Below are positions 14,291 to 31,168 of a stretch of DNA of 64,000 nucleotides, in pieces (within the stretch, counting starts at the first letter, position 1; each line of letters begins with the position of its first letter). The position numbers and the translations under genes were made by a program. Origin of the DNA: Blastocystis sp. Blastoise (taxonomy: Eukaryota > Sar > Bigyra > Opalinata > Blastocystidae); the NCBI GenBank assembly GCA_039096225.1, contig JBBPEB010000009.1, positions 372,001 through 436,000 of the forward strand, written 5' to 3'. A model generated the notes under the pieces. It was not told the origin of the DNA, made no database searches, and saw nothing but the letters and a program-made list of their open reading frames with translations.

Positions 14291-14614
14291 ACTGAATCAG
14301 ATATTACTTCTATATATATACGAATCGATAGGAAATCTCTCTCTGATGCTCTTATCTGTATTAATATGGTTCCTAAAGTAGTTCTTCTATGTATATATAT
14401 ATATTATTATGATTTTATATGAGTATATTAATGATTTATTAATTATATATATATTATTTAGGTTTTAATGATCAAGCAATGATTATTCTCGTTATCTTAA
14501 GGAATAATTTAGGTATATATATAGTAATTATAGTTTTATATATATATAATATATATAGGTACATTAACTTATTATATTCCTGGACATATTCTTGTCGATG
14601 GAGAAGATTATTAA
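13275..14614 (+). CDS. HUS1: HUS1, subunit of the 9-1-1 checkpoint clamp
   Basis: HUS1 joins RAD9 and RAD1 in the ring loaded at damaged DNA to start ATR signalling. The ATG at 13275 gives MKFRAVIKFEFFDVF, matching the conserved MKFRA start. Exon 1 ends at 13323; then come the exons with MLENGCIKICAMRPD, DNYIIQSKDKNKISFEI and the linker LKLTVRDGQSCLTFEI (compare the family's KLTNK-PCLTVSVEL). QDIPIQLLSGQD matches the family's THDIPIKVI block, and the C-terminus TLTYYIPGHILVDGEDY matches the strand ending LQYFIPAL. About nine exons are joined by phase-consistent introns with GTATATA donors and TATATAG acceptors. The length, near 270-280 residues, agrees with the family. The gene is convergent with TRAPPC13. 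Confidence 0.9.
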
Positions 14615-15158
14615 ATATATATATGAATATTAGTATTTAAAATGAAACTTTTTCCTTTTTCTTCTTTTTTCTGTGTTATTCTTGCAAATGTCTATCCACA
14701 TTCTTTATGTTTATTCTTGTAATTTACTACTCATTGTTTGTAAGTCGAACAACATTCTTTTACAATTAATTTTTGAATCTGTCATAATTATTATTAAAAA
14801 AAGCAAAAAAATAATTTGAAAAAAAACTGTGATACTTTTTTTCATTGAATATATATAATTGTCTATTATTTACTTTGTAATCAATTCTTTTATTAGGTCA
14901 AAATCCTTTTTAATTCATATTAAAAAGTTCAAGAAAACATACTTTTATCTTTTAATATGTTTAGATTTATATATGTAGAAGAATCTTCTATAATTCATTT
15001 TTATAAGAATAAAAACGTTAATTTTTCTTAATTAATGAATAAAAAAAAACACATAAAAACATGATTAGAGTAATAAATACATAACAAAAAGAATATATAT
15101 ATAATAATACAGATAATAAATATAAGTAAATATATATAAAATTGAAATATAGTTTTTT
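14615..15158. other. Convergent 3' spacer
   Basis: This AT-rich stretch lies between the stops of HUS1 and TRAPPC13. It has A and T runs suited to two polyadenylation regions. I see no ORF, repeat or RNA gene in it. Confidence 0.5.
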
Positions 15159-16237
15159 TTATTCTTCAATAAGCATATAAGCACTATTAAATGTGAATGG
15201 GACCTTTTCACCATTTTCTTTAGTTACTTTTATGGTTGGCGCCATCATTTTAAATTCACCCGCGGAAATAGGTAAAAATTGAATTGGGATATTGACATTA
15301 TCATGATCTTTAATAAGGAGAGTCTATAGGTACAATAGTAATATATATATATATATATATATATAGATAAGGATAGAATTCATAGAGACGATGGAATAAA
15401 ATGTAGATAGAATAATATAGATAAATACATAGAACAATATAGAGAATAGATAAAATAATAAAGATAAATAATCATTATAAGTAGATAATTATTATTAATA
15501 AAACAAAATACATGAGAAGATTGTCCTATGATTCTGATATAATCCTGAATATTTGTCCAATCAATAGTTATAGTATAAGTCTATATAAAATAGTATAATA
15601 ATAAACATAATAATAATAAAAATAAATATAACAATAATAATAATAATAATATATACATTTGAAGTAATATTATTAATATTAAAATCTAGAGTAATAGGTT
15701 TTAAAAGAGGTGCTGACGGAGGTATATGCATATAAGACACAAATATAGGAGATTGATCTGTTATTTCACTAGTAATAGTAGATGTTTGTAAATATCCTTC
15801 TTCACCACTCTCATCACTCCATAATATATGTATATATCCAATTTCTTGAGGAAGCATTCCCGCGGTTATATCAGCACATTTCGCTTTATAAATAGTACTG
15901 TAAGAGACATCAGGACCTATTTTGGATAAATTGTCATCCTCTGTCTTTTGAACATCATCAATTACAACGCCTTCTAACGGTTTAAAACTGATTTTCTTGA
16001 TAGTAAGAGTTTGTTTGGTAACGTTATCAATAATAATGTGAACTAACTGGTCACAATTTGTTAAAGATATATTGTTGATAGTAATATCAATTGGCTTTTC
16101 AACAAAAAATTTAAAGTTTTTCTTCATATTTTCTGTTTTTAATGTAACAGGATCAATATAACTGATAAGAACACTGATACTATAGGCATAATTATATATA
16201 TAATAAATAAACAAATAATAATTAAATTAATATTATA

Positions 16238-16279
<42 letters not shown>

Positions 16280-16946
16280 AAATAAAATAAAATAAAAATA
16301 AAATAAAAATAAAATAAATAAACATATATATACCAGTGTTCTCCAAGTTCAAGAATTGGTTTTTGTATAATCATATTATAATGTTTTCCATTGGGTATGT
16401 CACGTACCTTGGGATAGGGCTAGAATAATCATAAAAATCATAAATAAAATAGTGATATAAAATAAGATTAAGAATGTTAAAAACAATATATTGTCATAAT
16501 GTATATTTACAGCAGAAATATCATATCGTTTTTGATAATTATACTGGTCATCAGGAAGGATATATTTCTGTGATTGAGACTTTAATTCAACCTATAGTAA
16601 TAACATTATATAATTTTATAACAAGAATAAGAAAAAAGAAAAATACAGTAACATCCATATTTTTAATATCATATCCTGATTTGTTTATAACGCTGATGTA
16701 TGCAGAGAATCTTTGGCCAAGATATATTGTACTACAATAAAGATAATAAGAATTTAATTAAAAAAAAACGTACCCAAATGATTGTGGAAGAGAAAACAGT
16801 GAATCATAACCAGGTAAAACAAGTCCTTCTACAGAATCGAGATTAGAAGATTCATAAAAAGGCTTCACAAGTCTCATAACTAAAAATGAAATAGTAAAAA
16901 TCATCTTCTATTACAAACCTTTAACAGTAAGTGGCTTTGTATCCAT
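15159..16946 (-). CDS. TRAPPC13: TRAPP complex subunit 13
   Basis: TRAPPC13 (DUF974) belongs to metazoan/fungal TRAPP III, a Rab1 exchange complex at ER-Golgi and autophagy membranes. The start at 16946 gives MDTKPLTVK, and the next exon MRLVKPFYES...LVLPGYDSLFSLPQSFG. The exon near 16735 gives TIYLGQRFSAYISVINKSG, a close match to the family's IFLGETFSSYISVHN. The large exon (about 16190-15655) carries FKFFVEKPIDITINN, a beta-sandwich with KISFKPLEGV and IGYIHILWSDESGEEGYLQT, matching the family's LDIVWKTNLGERGRLQT. The last exon ends VPFTFNSAYMLIEE. Eight exons are open and in phase. Two CCGCGG sites lie in exons (15260, 15860). The gene appears complete at roughly 400 residues. Confidence 0.93.
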
Positions 16947-17665
16947 TATTATAACTAAAATATGTTAAGAATTGATGATATATATCAAAAAATATGATGA
17001 TATTCGTAATGATATAAATTATAAACTCAAATCATTTTTTAAACTATATTCTTTCTGTAGGGTAGGTGTTTTGACGTTTTTAGGATCTGATGATTATTTC
17101 TTTTTTAAAGGGTTAATCTAATCAATAATTGTGATTTTCCTTTATATTTTAATTTTTATTAATTAATCAATGAGGAGATGGTTTTATTGATCAAGTTTGT
17201 CTCAACACGAGTTTATCATGTTCTTCATTTATGTAGATAGAAAATATAAACACAAAAATTCAAATATAACTTTGTTTTTGTTAATTATTAAGAATTGATA
17301 AATAAAAAGAGCAGACTTTTTTTGTTAGAGAATAAACTGCCTTTCTGTGACAAATTAAAACGATTTCATCGATTATTTCATATTCCATCCGTAAATTATT
17401 AAAAAGATATTGTGTAGAATAGTTGTGGATTTGTCAAATCGAATAGAACAGATGCACACATATACTCTACAGTATGATATACTAATAAATAATAACAGAA
17501 TAACAAAAATAAAAGCTAATTATCAAAAGGAATAGAAAATCAACAAGAAATAGTATACGAATGGGTGAACAAGAATGAAAAGAAATGTAAAAATATGTTA
17601 ATGAATATCTTACAACCATAATATATATATATCATAATATTAAAAATAAAATGAATAATTAGAAT
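16947..17665. other. Intergenic spacer (TRAPPC13 promoter side)
   Basis: This spacer of about 720 bases lies between the TRAPPC13 start and the stop of the next minus-strand gene. It is AT-rich with no long repeat. No coding or RNA gene signal is seen. Confidence 0.5.
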
Positions 17666-18696
17666 TTATAATGTTAATTTAAAGCAATTATTTTTCCATA
17701 AATCAGAGCTACTAAAACTATTTCGAACTTCAATAATGTTATTTGTAACCAATTTATAATTCTCTGCATTATGTATGAAAAGTAGTTCTAATTGAGGAAA
17801 ATAATCAGTTGATAATATTTCAGAGAAATCCATATAGGCCTCAAAGGAAAACATATTCTTAGATAAATCAAGAACTTTAATATTCATGAATTTTTTATCT
17901 CTAATTAATTGCATTAATAATCGCAACGTATGATCAAAAAAATGATTATCTGATAATACTAATGTATCCAGTTTTGGGAAAACCCCTGAATCGAATGCCT
18001 CAAATAGAGGTTCACCCTCTTCAAAACTTAAAAACATATTAGATAATGATAATTTTGTTAGCGCGGGAAAATCTCCTGGCGCCAAACGTGAAAATAAATA
18101 GGTCAAATCATTAGTATGAATTTGTTCAAGAGATAATGTTTCTAAATAAGGAAAACAATGCGCGTGAATAGATTCAAATAAATTAGCTATAGTCTCATCA
18201 GTATCATAATAATTTTTAATACTAATCTCTTTCAGACCAATAGATACCTGCTGGAAATAACTCTTCTCAAATAACTCCGTTAAGAATCGACCTGAATCAG
18301 TATTATCTTGAACATCAATAAATTCGAATTGATAAATATTACTTAATTGTCTCTCTCTTATATCTAAATTCATTTTATAAGCTCTCTTATAATATTCCAT
18401 ACTATAAGCAACTTCACCTGAATCTATCTATATATATATATAGAGTATAATAAATACAATAAATATAATAATAAATATAATAAATAAATAAATAGAATAA
18501 TAACTATATACATCATTTTCTTGTTTATTCTCTAATAGTAACGTACGTATATCTAAGACAGCTTCTTCAGAAGGTAAACAGTTACAAAGAAGGGCTGTAT
18601 CTAATGAACAATGAGGATTCGCTATAGATATATACATATATATAATACATAAATATATAATATATATAGATTAGAAATAATAATAATAATAATAAT

Positions 18697-18774
<78 letters not shown>

Positions 18775-18790
18775 CATAATAATAATAAAC

Positions 18791-18837
<47 letters not shown>

Positions 18838-20838
18838 GATATAATAATAATAATAATAATAATAATTATATACCAAAGAATGTGATTCCCCATCCCTCAT
18901 AATGAGGGATATCCCTCACTTGTATGTTAATGCACCAATCAGATTCATTCTCTGGATCATCATCAAGATCTATATATATATATATATATATAATAAGATG
19001 AAATAATACTATATATATAGATATACATGTAACATCTAATAATTGTAAATAGGGTATTTTCATGTCATCAATTTGAAATAATATTTTCATAAACTCATAA
19101 TTCAAATTACAACAGCTCATATATAAATGTGTTAAATGTTTTAAACATCCTTTATTAATTGTGTTCCATAAGAGATCTAAATCTTCTGGAGATACCATAT
19201 ATCCATGAATATTCAATTTTTTTAATGCTAATGATGAATTTGTCTGAATACATGTCATCAAGTGACTAAACACATTTGCTGTAATATAATTATCTATATA
19301 TATATATAATATCAATTGTATTATTTTCTTTATATAAAACAAATATATATATATATATATACTTGATATATTCAGTTTCTTTAAATGTTCTAAACTTGCA
19401 TTTTGAAGGCAATTTATAAATGTTAATAAATATTTCTCACCTAAATTATTATCTATATATATAAATAAGATTGTTATATATAAAATTAAATTATTATATA
19501 TATATAAATTATACTATTATATATAAAATCAAAATATTACATATATAAATATAAGATTATTATTCTACATATATACTTGATATATCAATAGAAGTGAAAG
19601 TAGATAAAGGAATAGAAGACAGTTCACATATATATTGAGAAGCAATAGAAGATTCATAAAATAATCCTTTAAGACAAAGAGAGGTTAAACATTTAAATTG
19701 TTTTTGTTTATAAAGATCTAGTATATAATTCTTAAGAGGATTACATATATCATGTATATTAAGTGTTTCAAGTGAAGGGAGTACAGAGGGATCCATGAAT
19801 TTTTGACCAATCAAACAATTGTGTATATGTACTAGTCTATATATATATAATAATAATTATTATTGTATATATATTATATATATATATACTCCATAGAGGA
19901 TATGAGATAGGTTGTTTGATCTATATAATAATAATAATAATAAATATAATAATAATTATATATATACTGTTATTATTATCAATAATGTCCTTATTTACAC
20001 TAGTCAATATATATCGAGAAATATCTTCTTTTTCTATATTATTCTCTGTATACTCAAAATGAATTTCTATATATTTTAATTCATCAAATAATTGCGGGAA
20101 TTTTGAATTTAATAAATGCTGAATAGATAAAGTCTCTTCATATGTATCTATATATATATATATATATATAATTCATAAAAACATCATAATAAATAAATAA
20201 ATATATATACAATATAACATAACAATTTCAACTTTTAATAATTGAAATAATGTTGAATAACTCTTTAGATTATCAAAAACTTCTTCTAATTTCATATCTT
20301 TTATAGATAAACAATATTTTTGTGATTCTCTTAATATTTGAGGAGATCGATAGCGGATAAATGTGTCTAATGAACAATCATTAGGATTTAAATTAATATC
20401 ATCTTTCTCAATTTTTTCTAAATCACAATTTAACCAATTATCATAACTAAAGTAACCCGATTCTAAAACAGAGTATATGAACTCTTTAAATATTTCTTGA
20501 CCTTCATAAAAATAATATCCAGCATCAAAAGTCAGAGTAGCTAAATCATTAGGATTTTCTTCAAATAAATTCTTATCTTTATTAGAAAGATATTCAATCA
20601 CAATATTCACTTGTGATGAAGGTCTATCTATCTTTATTATCGTTTTATATGCAGAAGGTTGCTGATTATTCAGAAATAAATCATAAAACAAAGTATATGT
20701 ATTATTTTCTATAGTACTAATTGGAGCATATATATATTTCGAATCAGAGCATTGAATACGAACTATAAAAATAGAAATAAATAAGTATATGTTACAAATC
20801 AACTTACTATTATCCTTCTTCGCTTCTGGTACACTCAT
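17666..20838 (-). CDS. BTB/POZ-like N-terminus plus leucine-rich repeats
   Basis: This is a multi-exon gene read from ATG 20838 (MSVPEAKKDN). After one small intron the exon ending near 20212 encodes a BTB/T1-like fold: IRIQCSDSKYIYAPISTI, IIKIDRPSSQVNIVIEYL, LATLTFDAGYYF, then alpha helices. Following exons carry leucine-rich repeats, clearest in the last exon (about 18420-17666): FPYLETLSLEQIHTNDL, FPALTKLSLSNMFLS, FPKLDTLVLSDNHF, MNIKVLDLSKNMFS and FPQLELLFIHNAE, spaced about 28-32 residues. Middle exons are short and separated by long AAT or TA introns, and one exon (near 18890-18970) is acidic. It is probably a cytosolic adaptor; the BTB-like part suggests oligomerisation or cullin binding, but no partner can be named. 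The BTB call is from fold-level resemblance only. Confidence 0.6.
18671..18862. repeat. (AAT)n microsatellite in intron
   Basis: This is a nearly pure AAT trinucleotide run of about 190 bases, broken by a few AAC and ATA triplets, inside an intron of the BTB/LRR gene. Long poly-Ile or poly-Leu reading frames across it are artefacts of the repeat. Confidence 0.9.
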
Positions 20839-21661
20839 GTTTGCAGTATTATTTTGCACGTATATTCTAGACAAATAACAGATTTAAATTGATAAGAACA
20901 AAACTATGAGATTCAGTAATTGACAAAAACAAAGATATTTATATAAATGCTATGCTGTTCATTTAGCGTATATACGATTAAGATCTTGTAATATTCAAAA
21001 AGCACACTTTGAATAAGAGTAAATGAACAAAGAATAGTGTTGAGAAATACCAATCAGAAATAAGGCATTAAACACATGATTATTGGGAATAAAATTTTAG
21101 TAACAGAATCCTCCGAAATATTCAGTAAAATATTCATTTCTGTTTGTTTGTGTGTATATGGGATGAGACTTTAATAATAAGCTTAGATAGAGAGTTCATA
21201 CTATCTGAAGAAGATGAATATTCATATGAAAATTTAATTAGTGAGAATAAAAGGGTGATGAGTTGTTCTTAAGAACATAAGGAGGTTATTCATGGACCAA
21301 ACAACAAAATAATGATAGTAAATGAGCTAATCAGTTAATCACTTTTTCTAAATTAATTGTTTCAAAGACATGTGAACAAGAAATCAACATAAAGAAAGAA
21401 GAAAGCTAACAAAACTATGTAGTTATTTGTGAAAGCATATAAGAAATTCAATAAACTAATGACGATTTATAAAACTAAAAAAACTATAATGTATATATAG
21501 AAAAAATACATCTTATTTAAAATGATTTAAAAAATGGAAAAATAGAAAAAAAAAGTTATTATTATTATAAAATTCTTGTAGATATATATAGAAGATAAAA
21601 TTATGATTCACACAGCAAATAAAAATTGTTTAAATATAAAGAATACTACTATATAAATGTA
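20839..21661. other. Intergenic spacer
   Basis: This spacer of about 820 bases lies between the BTB/LRR start and the EFR3 stop. It has slightly higher GC than introns and many short stops in all frames. No gene, repeat or RNA is recognised. Confidence 0.5.
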
Positions 21662-26052
<4,391 letters not shown>

Positions 26053-26366
26053 AAACGAATCTTAAGTTGAAAAGTTATTATTATATCTTTCTTTTAAAAA
26101 ATATATATATTTTTTAATAAACATCATTATTCTGAAATTTGAACTTTATAGTCGTAAAAAACCGTGTAACCATTTTTTGCATTTTTTTTATAAAAGCTAA
26201 TAAATTAATTATGAATATTTCTCTATTGTCTGCATATATTTCATTTTTTTCCTTGTTTTTTTAGAATTTTTTTCTACTTTTTTAAAAAAATTTATATTTT
26301 TTGTTTTTTTAGTTGAGCTCTTCTAAAAATAGATTATATTTGTTCATATCATTTTTAACGTAAACT
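26053..26366. promoter_or_regulatory. Divergent promoter between EFR3 and TBL1
   Basis: This 314-base gap lies between two divergent starts and presumably serves both. It has dense T runs (26185-26330) and no recognised factor site. Confidence 0.35.
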
Positions 26367-28413
26367 ATGTCTATAACATCCGATGAAGTTAATTATTTGG
26401 TATTCCGTTACCTACAAGAATCAGGATTCGATCACAGTGCATTTCTTTTTGGATATGAATCCATGATTATGAATAAAAAAGAGTTTCATTCAAATTTAAA
26501 ACCTGGTGCTCTTGTTGTTTACTTACAAAAAGCACTTCAATTCATGGAGATGGAAGCACATATTAAAGATGTATGTTAACTTAATAAAAAAAACAACTTT
26601 TTCATGTTATATTTTATATTCATATAGGATGGAACAGAGATTGAATGTTGTGCTCCATTTTCTCTTATTACACCTCATGTCTGTATGAAGAAATGGAAGG
26701 AAAATACTCAAGGTATTTAGCTTTTTTTTTCGTAATTTATAAAATCATATATAGAAAATGATGAAATGAATATTGAAACAAAAGAAATCTCGGGTCACAA
26801 AGAAATTAAAAGAGATGACTGTATTATATTGGCAGATCATAATGATCAAGTTACTGCATGCGCCTGGAATCCTAAAGATGATATTCTTGCAACTGCGTAT
26901 ATATATATATATATATACTTAATTTTTATTACTATTACAATAGAAAATAAAACTATTGTCATTTGTTGTTATAATAATAATATATATATATATAGGTCTA
27001 TTGATAGTAGTGTATGTTTATATAACTTTACAGAACATTCTATATCGAATCATCCAATCAAATGTCAACATGAATTATATAATAAAAAGAATGAAATTAC
27101 CACGATTAATTGGGATGTATATAGTTGTAGTTATTATTTGTTTATTATTGTTTGTATATTATATGTTTATGTTTATTATTATTTCCTTATGTTTATTATT
27201 ATTATATATATATATAGAGTGAAGGTAAATTACTTGTTTCTGGCTCTGCAGATGGAAATGTCAAATTATGGAATACAAAAGGAGAGAAATATTCATCTCT
27301 TAAACCAATTTCAACGTCTATTTTCTCTGCTAAATTCTCACCAGATTCACGGGAATTACTTGTTTGCGGTTTAGATCCTTCATTTTATCTTTATTCATTA
27401 GGAAATAACAATGAATGCAATTTAGTATTTATATTATATAATATTATTGATTGTTTTAATGATTATTAGGACTTAACAAGTCTGAAACTAGCTGAATCCT
27501 CTTCACTTTCTTCACCATTACCTAGTGACGGTATATTATATAGATTATTGTGTTTATTATATTTAATATGAATATATTTATTATGAATAAATTTATATGA
27601 ATATATTTAATATGAATATATTTAATATGAATATATTTAATATAAATATATTTAATATGAATATATTTATGATTATACATATAACCCTATAGGTGTTTTA
27701 TTGGATTGCGATTGGTGTGATAATAATATATTCTCCTATTGCTATAATGATGGAAGATTAATTACTGTTAATATGAATCAAGATAGTAAAAATCATGAAG
27801 TTATTCAACATGATGGACATAAAAGTGAAATTAATGTTTTGAAATGGAATCAATCGATTGGTCGAATGGCATCTGCCGGTGAAGATCAATATATTAAAAT
27901 ATGGTCTCCTTCTTCTGTTCATTCCTTATGTGATTATACTAATAATGTTACTTCTATATATACCTTAGAATGGTATGATACCACTTTATATAGTGGTGCT
28001 TTAGATGGATCTATATCGGTATATAATACTGAAGCTAGCACATGTGTTAAAGTCTATAATTATCACAAGTATTTTTATTATTATATTTATTATTATTTTT
28101 ATTATTATATTTATTATATATATCATCCTATAATTATCATCCTATATTTATTATATATATCATCCTATAATTATCATCCTATATTTATTATATATATCAT
28201 CCTATAATTATCATCCTATATTTATTATATATATCATCCTATAATTATCATCCTATATTTATTCTATATTTATCATCCTATATATGACTCTATCTTCTCC
28301 TCTCTCTAGAAAGCCTGTATATTCTCTCGCTGTATCTCCCTGCGGCCGTTATCTTGCGTCTACTTCTGCAGACCATCATGTCTATATCTATAATACTACT
28401 GTATATATATATT

Positions 28414-28458
<45 letters not shown>

Positions 28459-28596
28459 ATATTATAGACTCAAGAACGTATTCGTACATTTGTTTGTGAA
28501 GGTATACCTTTCAGTGTAGACTTCAATTCCCGCGGGGATAAGGTTGCCGTTGCTTCCTCAGATAGTAAAACATATATTATTGATCTAAAAGTATAA
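26367..28596 (+). CDS. TBL1: TBL1-family LisH/WD40 corepressor subunit
   Basis: TBL1/TBL1XR1 (Sif2, HOS15 relatives) are nuclear WD40 proteins of histone-deacetylase corepressor complexes. The ATG at 26367 gives MSITSDEVNYLVFRYLQESG, almost identical to the family's [20 protein letters not shown], with a LisH tetramer motif and then the F-box-like part ending in EMEAHIKD. WD repeats follow: ILADHNDQVTACAWNPKDDI (near 26830), LVSGSADGNVKLW (near 27235), FSAKFSPDSRELLVCGLD, LLDCDWCDNNIFSYC, HKSEINVLKWNQSIGRMASA (near 27820), YIKIWSP, YTLEWYDTTLYSGALDGSI and PVYSLAVSPCGRYLASTSAD (near 28317), ending VASSDSKTYIIDLKV. About nine exons join in frame. The N-terminal spacer between LisH and WD is short. 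Palindrome CCCGCGGG lies at 28529. Confidence 0.95.
28075..28282. repeat. 37-bp minisatellite in TBL1 intron
   Basis: A unit containing TATCATCCTATAATTATC is repeated about four to five times head to tail with few changes inside one intron. It is not a CRISPR array: units are directly adjacent, with no unique spacers. Confidence 0.75.
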
Positions 28597-29674
28597 TAAT
28601 ATATATAAATATTTCAAAAGTCTATTTCTTATACTAATAATATACATTATTTCCTGTTCATTATATGTTATATATATACATTTTGAGCGATATTCTATTT
28701 TTATAATTCCTCAATAAATAATTATACTCCTTTTTCTATTAATATATTTAAATTTTTATAAATACTTTAAAATATACATAATCTATAACAATTATTAATA
28801 TATATTTTTTCTGATTCTATTTTTCAATTCTTATTTTATTTTTACTGTTTCTGTATATTTAGTTCTTTTTGCTTTATTTGTTTTAATTTTTTTTGTAATT
28901 ATATAAGTATTTATTTGTTAAATTGATCTTCTTTCTTCTTCTGCTTGTCTAGTCATTCTTTTTTTTATTCTTATATTTTCCATTGTTTCGTTATTTTCAG
29001 TTTCTTATATACAACTATATTCGAAGAGTATTGATGAGTTATATATAGTTTTTCTCCTTTTAAAAACATATAAATTATTAAAAATATATTTATATGAATG
29101 TATTAAAGATCATAAACATTTATATATAAAATCCATTCAAGTCTGTTCATAAAAACAAAATAAGAACCATAATAAAGCTGAAACTTCACTGCTTTCTATT
29201 ATTGATAATAATGTAGTGATTACATATTTTTCAAAGGAAAAAAGTGGGTATTTAATTATATTAATTTCTCAAAATTTACTATATTATGATTAGTAATTTT
29301 ATTATGTTTAAAGTGTATTATTTAAGATTCTTTACAATATTATAAAAAAAAATATTTTCTTTTAGTTATTATCTACTACTTCGTCATAAAACTTTTTAAA
29401 TAGTTAACATTATATATGAACTAAAAATGTTACTCATATTTATAAAATACTTGTTTTATTAATCGTTTTGGATATTATTAATTATAAAAATGTATAGATA
29501 TTATTGAAGATTATTATTCATTTCATACAGTTCCTATTCATTCAAACAAGTCTAATTGATCAATTAATAATTAATAACAAAGTAATAGAATTAATATAAA
29601 TATAGAAAGTCAAAACAATAAATTAGTTTATATCCTATAATTATAAAGATGTTTATATAAACATATAACATATA
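28597..29674. other. Convergent 3' spacer
   Basis: This 1.08 kb AT-rich stretch lies between the TBL1 stop and the TLDc gene stop. It is T-rich up to about 29000, then mixed. No ORF of note, repeat family or RNA gene was found. Confidence 0.5.
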
Positions 29675-31168
29675 TTAAGCTTTTCCCCACACTTCATATT
29701 CTTCTACTGTAAAGAGATTTCGAGTATTAGCATTATTCGTATTCACAAATAATGATGATTTTTGAGGTGTATTCACAGTAGTAAATGAACGTGACTCAGT
29801 CCATGCCTGATCACTAGTAGTATGACAATTACTGTGCATACATATATCAGAACCTTGACCAAATATAGGACCACAGGAAGAAGAACAACATATACCTCTA
29901 CCATGATGATTATGATCATATTTAGTAGGAGGAATACCATGTTCATTACTTAATGTAAATATAAATTCTTTAGAAGGAGATATGTCACCACTATTACTAT
30001 TCCAACTTTGATCTGTATATCCTCCAAATATATTAATCTGATTATTATGACCTATATGCTTAATAAGAGTAACTGTTTCTCCTTTATTATCACAATAATT
30101 ATGAAATTCACTTGCTAAATAATTATGTTCACTTGCTCTAAATAATAATTTCCATTTCTTTTCTTTACCTAACCAATTCACTAACGGAATTTCAAAACTT
30201 CTCTTCTCAATTATAGTGGAATTCATAAAAACATTTAATTTTCCTATCATTGCTTCTCTCACAGCTTCTCTTCCTTCTTCACCAAATAATTCAACCATTT
30301 CTTTTTCTAATAATTTTTTATTAATATCATCAATCATATCTTCTTCTATATCTATATATCTATCATTTACATATTGAGTAATATATTCAATATATTCATA
30401 TTTCTTATTCATATATAAATTATCATCTATAGGATTATAATTAATAAATCCATTATTATAATTCTTAACATAATTATTCCATAATCCATTCTTTACTAAA
30501 TATTTTTTAATAATATCATTTTTCTTTCCATTAATAATCAAAGAAACTTCATCTCGTTTCTTATATTTCTTCATCTTTCGATCTCTTCTTTCTCTACAAT
30601 CTATTAATTCTAAAGGAATCACTAAGCCACAAAATTCAAATAAATTCAATAGTTCTAATTGTTCTTCATAAGAAAAAGAATCAAAATCTACTTTCTTTCC
30701 ATTCAAATAATCAACTAAATAATAAACAGAACCATCATTACCTCTATAATCTAGATATATAGATCCATCATTTGTCCTAAGTTCTTTATTACTTTGTTCT
30801 TCAATAAAAGAACCTTTTAAGGCATCTAAAACAGATTTTGATATTTGAAATATAGGACCATTATTGGTAAATCGTATCAAATCCATATCATCATCATTAT
30901 CATTATCCATATTAGCATTATTTTCATGAATAAAAGAATCATTTTGAAGAATTTCTTGTTTCTCATCTTCATTTTTATTATTGATTTCTTCATTATTTCT
31001 AGTTAATTGTTTGATTAATTCATTGATGAACTCGCCAGAGTGGTTACAGAAACTAATTGACTTACTGAAAAGACCAATCAAATCAACAACTAGTTGTTCA
31101 AAGTGAAGTATATTCTTCTGAATATCACCATTCTTACTACTATCGTATTCTACCTTTTCTTTTACCAT
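29675..31168 (-). CDS. BTB/T1-like plus TLDc domain protein, intronless
   Basis: This is one uninterrupted frame of 497 codons from the ATG at 31168 (a TTG just upstream would add two residues and is not needed). Residues about 1-75 form a helical, possibly coiled region. An Asn/Asp-rich stretch follows. Residues about 97-190 form a BTB/T1-like fold (IRFTNNGPIFQISKSVLDAL, YLDYRGNDGSVYYLVDYL). Residues about 325-497 form a TLDc domain: WKLLFRASEHNYLASEFHNYC, INIFGGYTDQSW, FIFTLSNEHG, CGPIFGQGSDICM and the terminal LFTVEEYEVWGKA, which is the usual TLDc ending. TLDc proteins act in oxidative-stress protection or V-ATPase regulation. The BTB+TLDc pairing is typical of large protist families, and the role here is unknown. 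The lack of introns is unusual in this window. Confidence 0.85.
   Translation of the reverse strand: MVKEKVEYDSSKNGDIQKNILHFEQLVVDLIGLFSKSISFCNHSGEFINELIKQLTRNNEEINNKNEDEKQEILQNDSFIHENNANMDNDNDDDMDLIRFTNNGPIFQISKSVLDALKGSFIEEQSNKELRTNDGSIYLDYRGNDGSVYYLVDYLNGKKVDFDSFSYEEQLELLNLFEFCGLVIPLELIDCRERRDRKMKKYKKRDEVSLIINGKKNDIIKKYLVKNGLWNNYVKNYNNGFINYNPIDDNLYMNKKYEYIEYITQYVNDRYIDIEEDMIDDINKKLLEKEMVELFGEEGREAVREAMIGKLNVFMNSTIIEKRSFEIPLVNWLGKEKKWKLLFRASEHNYLASEFHNYCDNKGETVTLIKHIGHNNQINIFGGYTDQSWNSNSGDISPSKEFIFTLSNEHGIPPTKYDHNHHGRGICCSSSCGPIFGQGSDICMHSNCHTTSDQAWTESRSFTTVNTPQKSSLFVNTNNANTRNLFTVEEYEVWGKA

Noticed and set aside
18582-18900. Long poly-Leu and poly-Ile reading frames on the minus strand
   Set aside because: They are frames through an (AAT)n intron microsatellite; the real exons flank it.
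20839-20874. Longer start for the BTB/LRR gene at 20874
   Set aside because: It would need a TTG start; the ATG at 20838 is in frame and sufficient.
28075-28282. Regularly spaced repeats that might look like CRISPR
   Set aside because: Units are directly adjacent without spacers, lie in a eukaryotic intron, and have no cas genes nearby.
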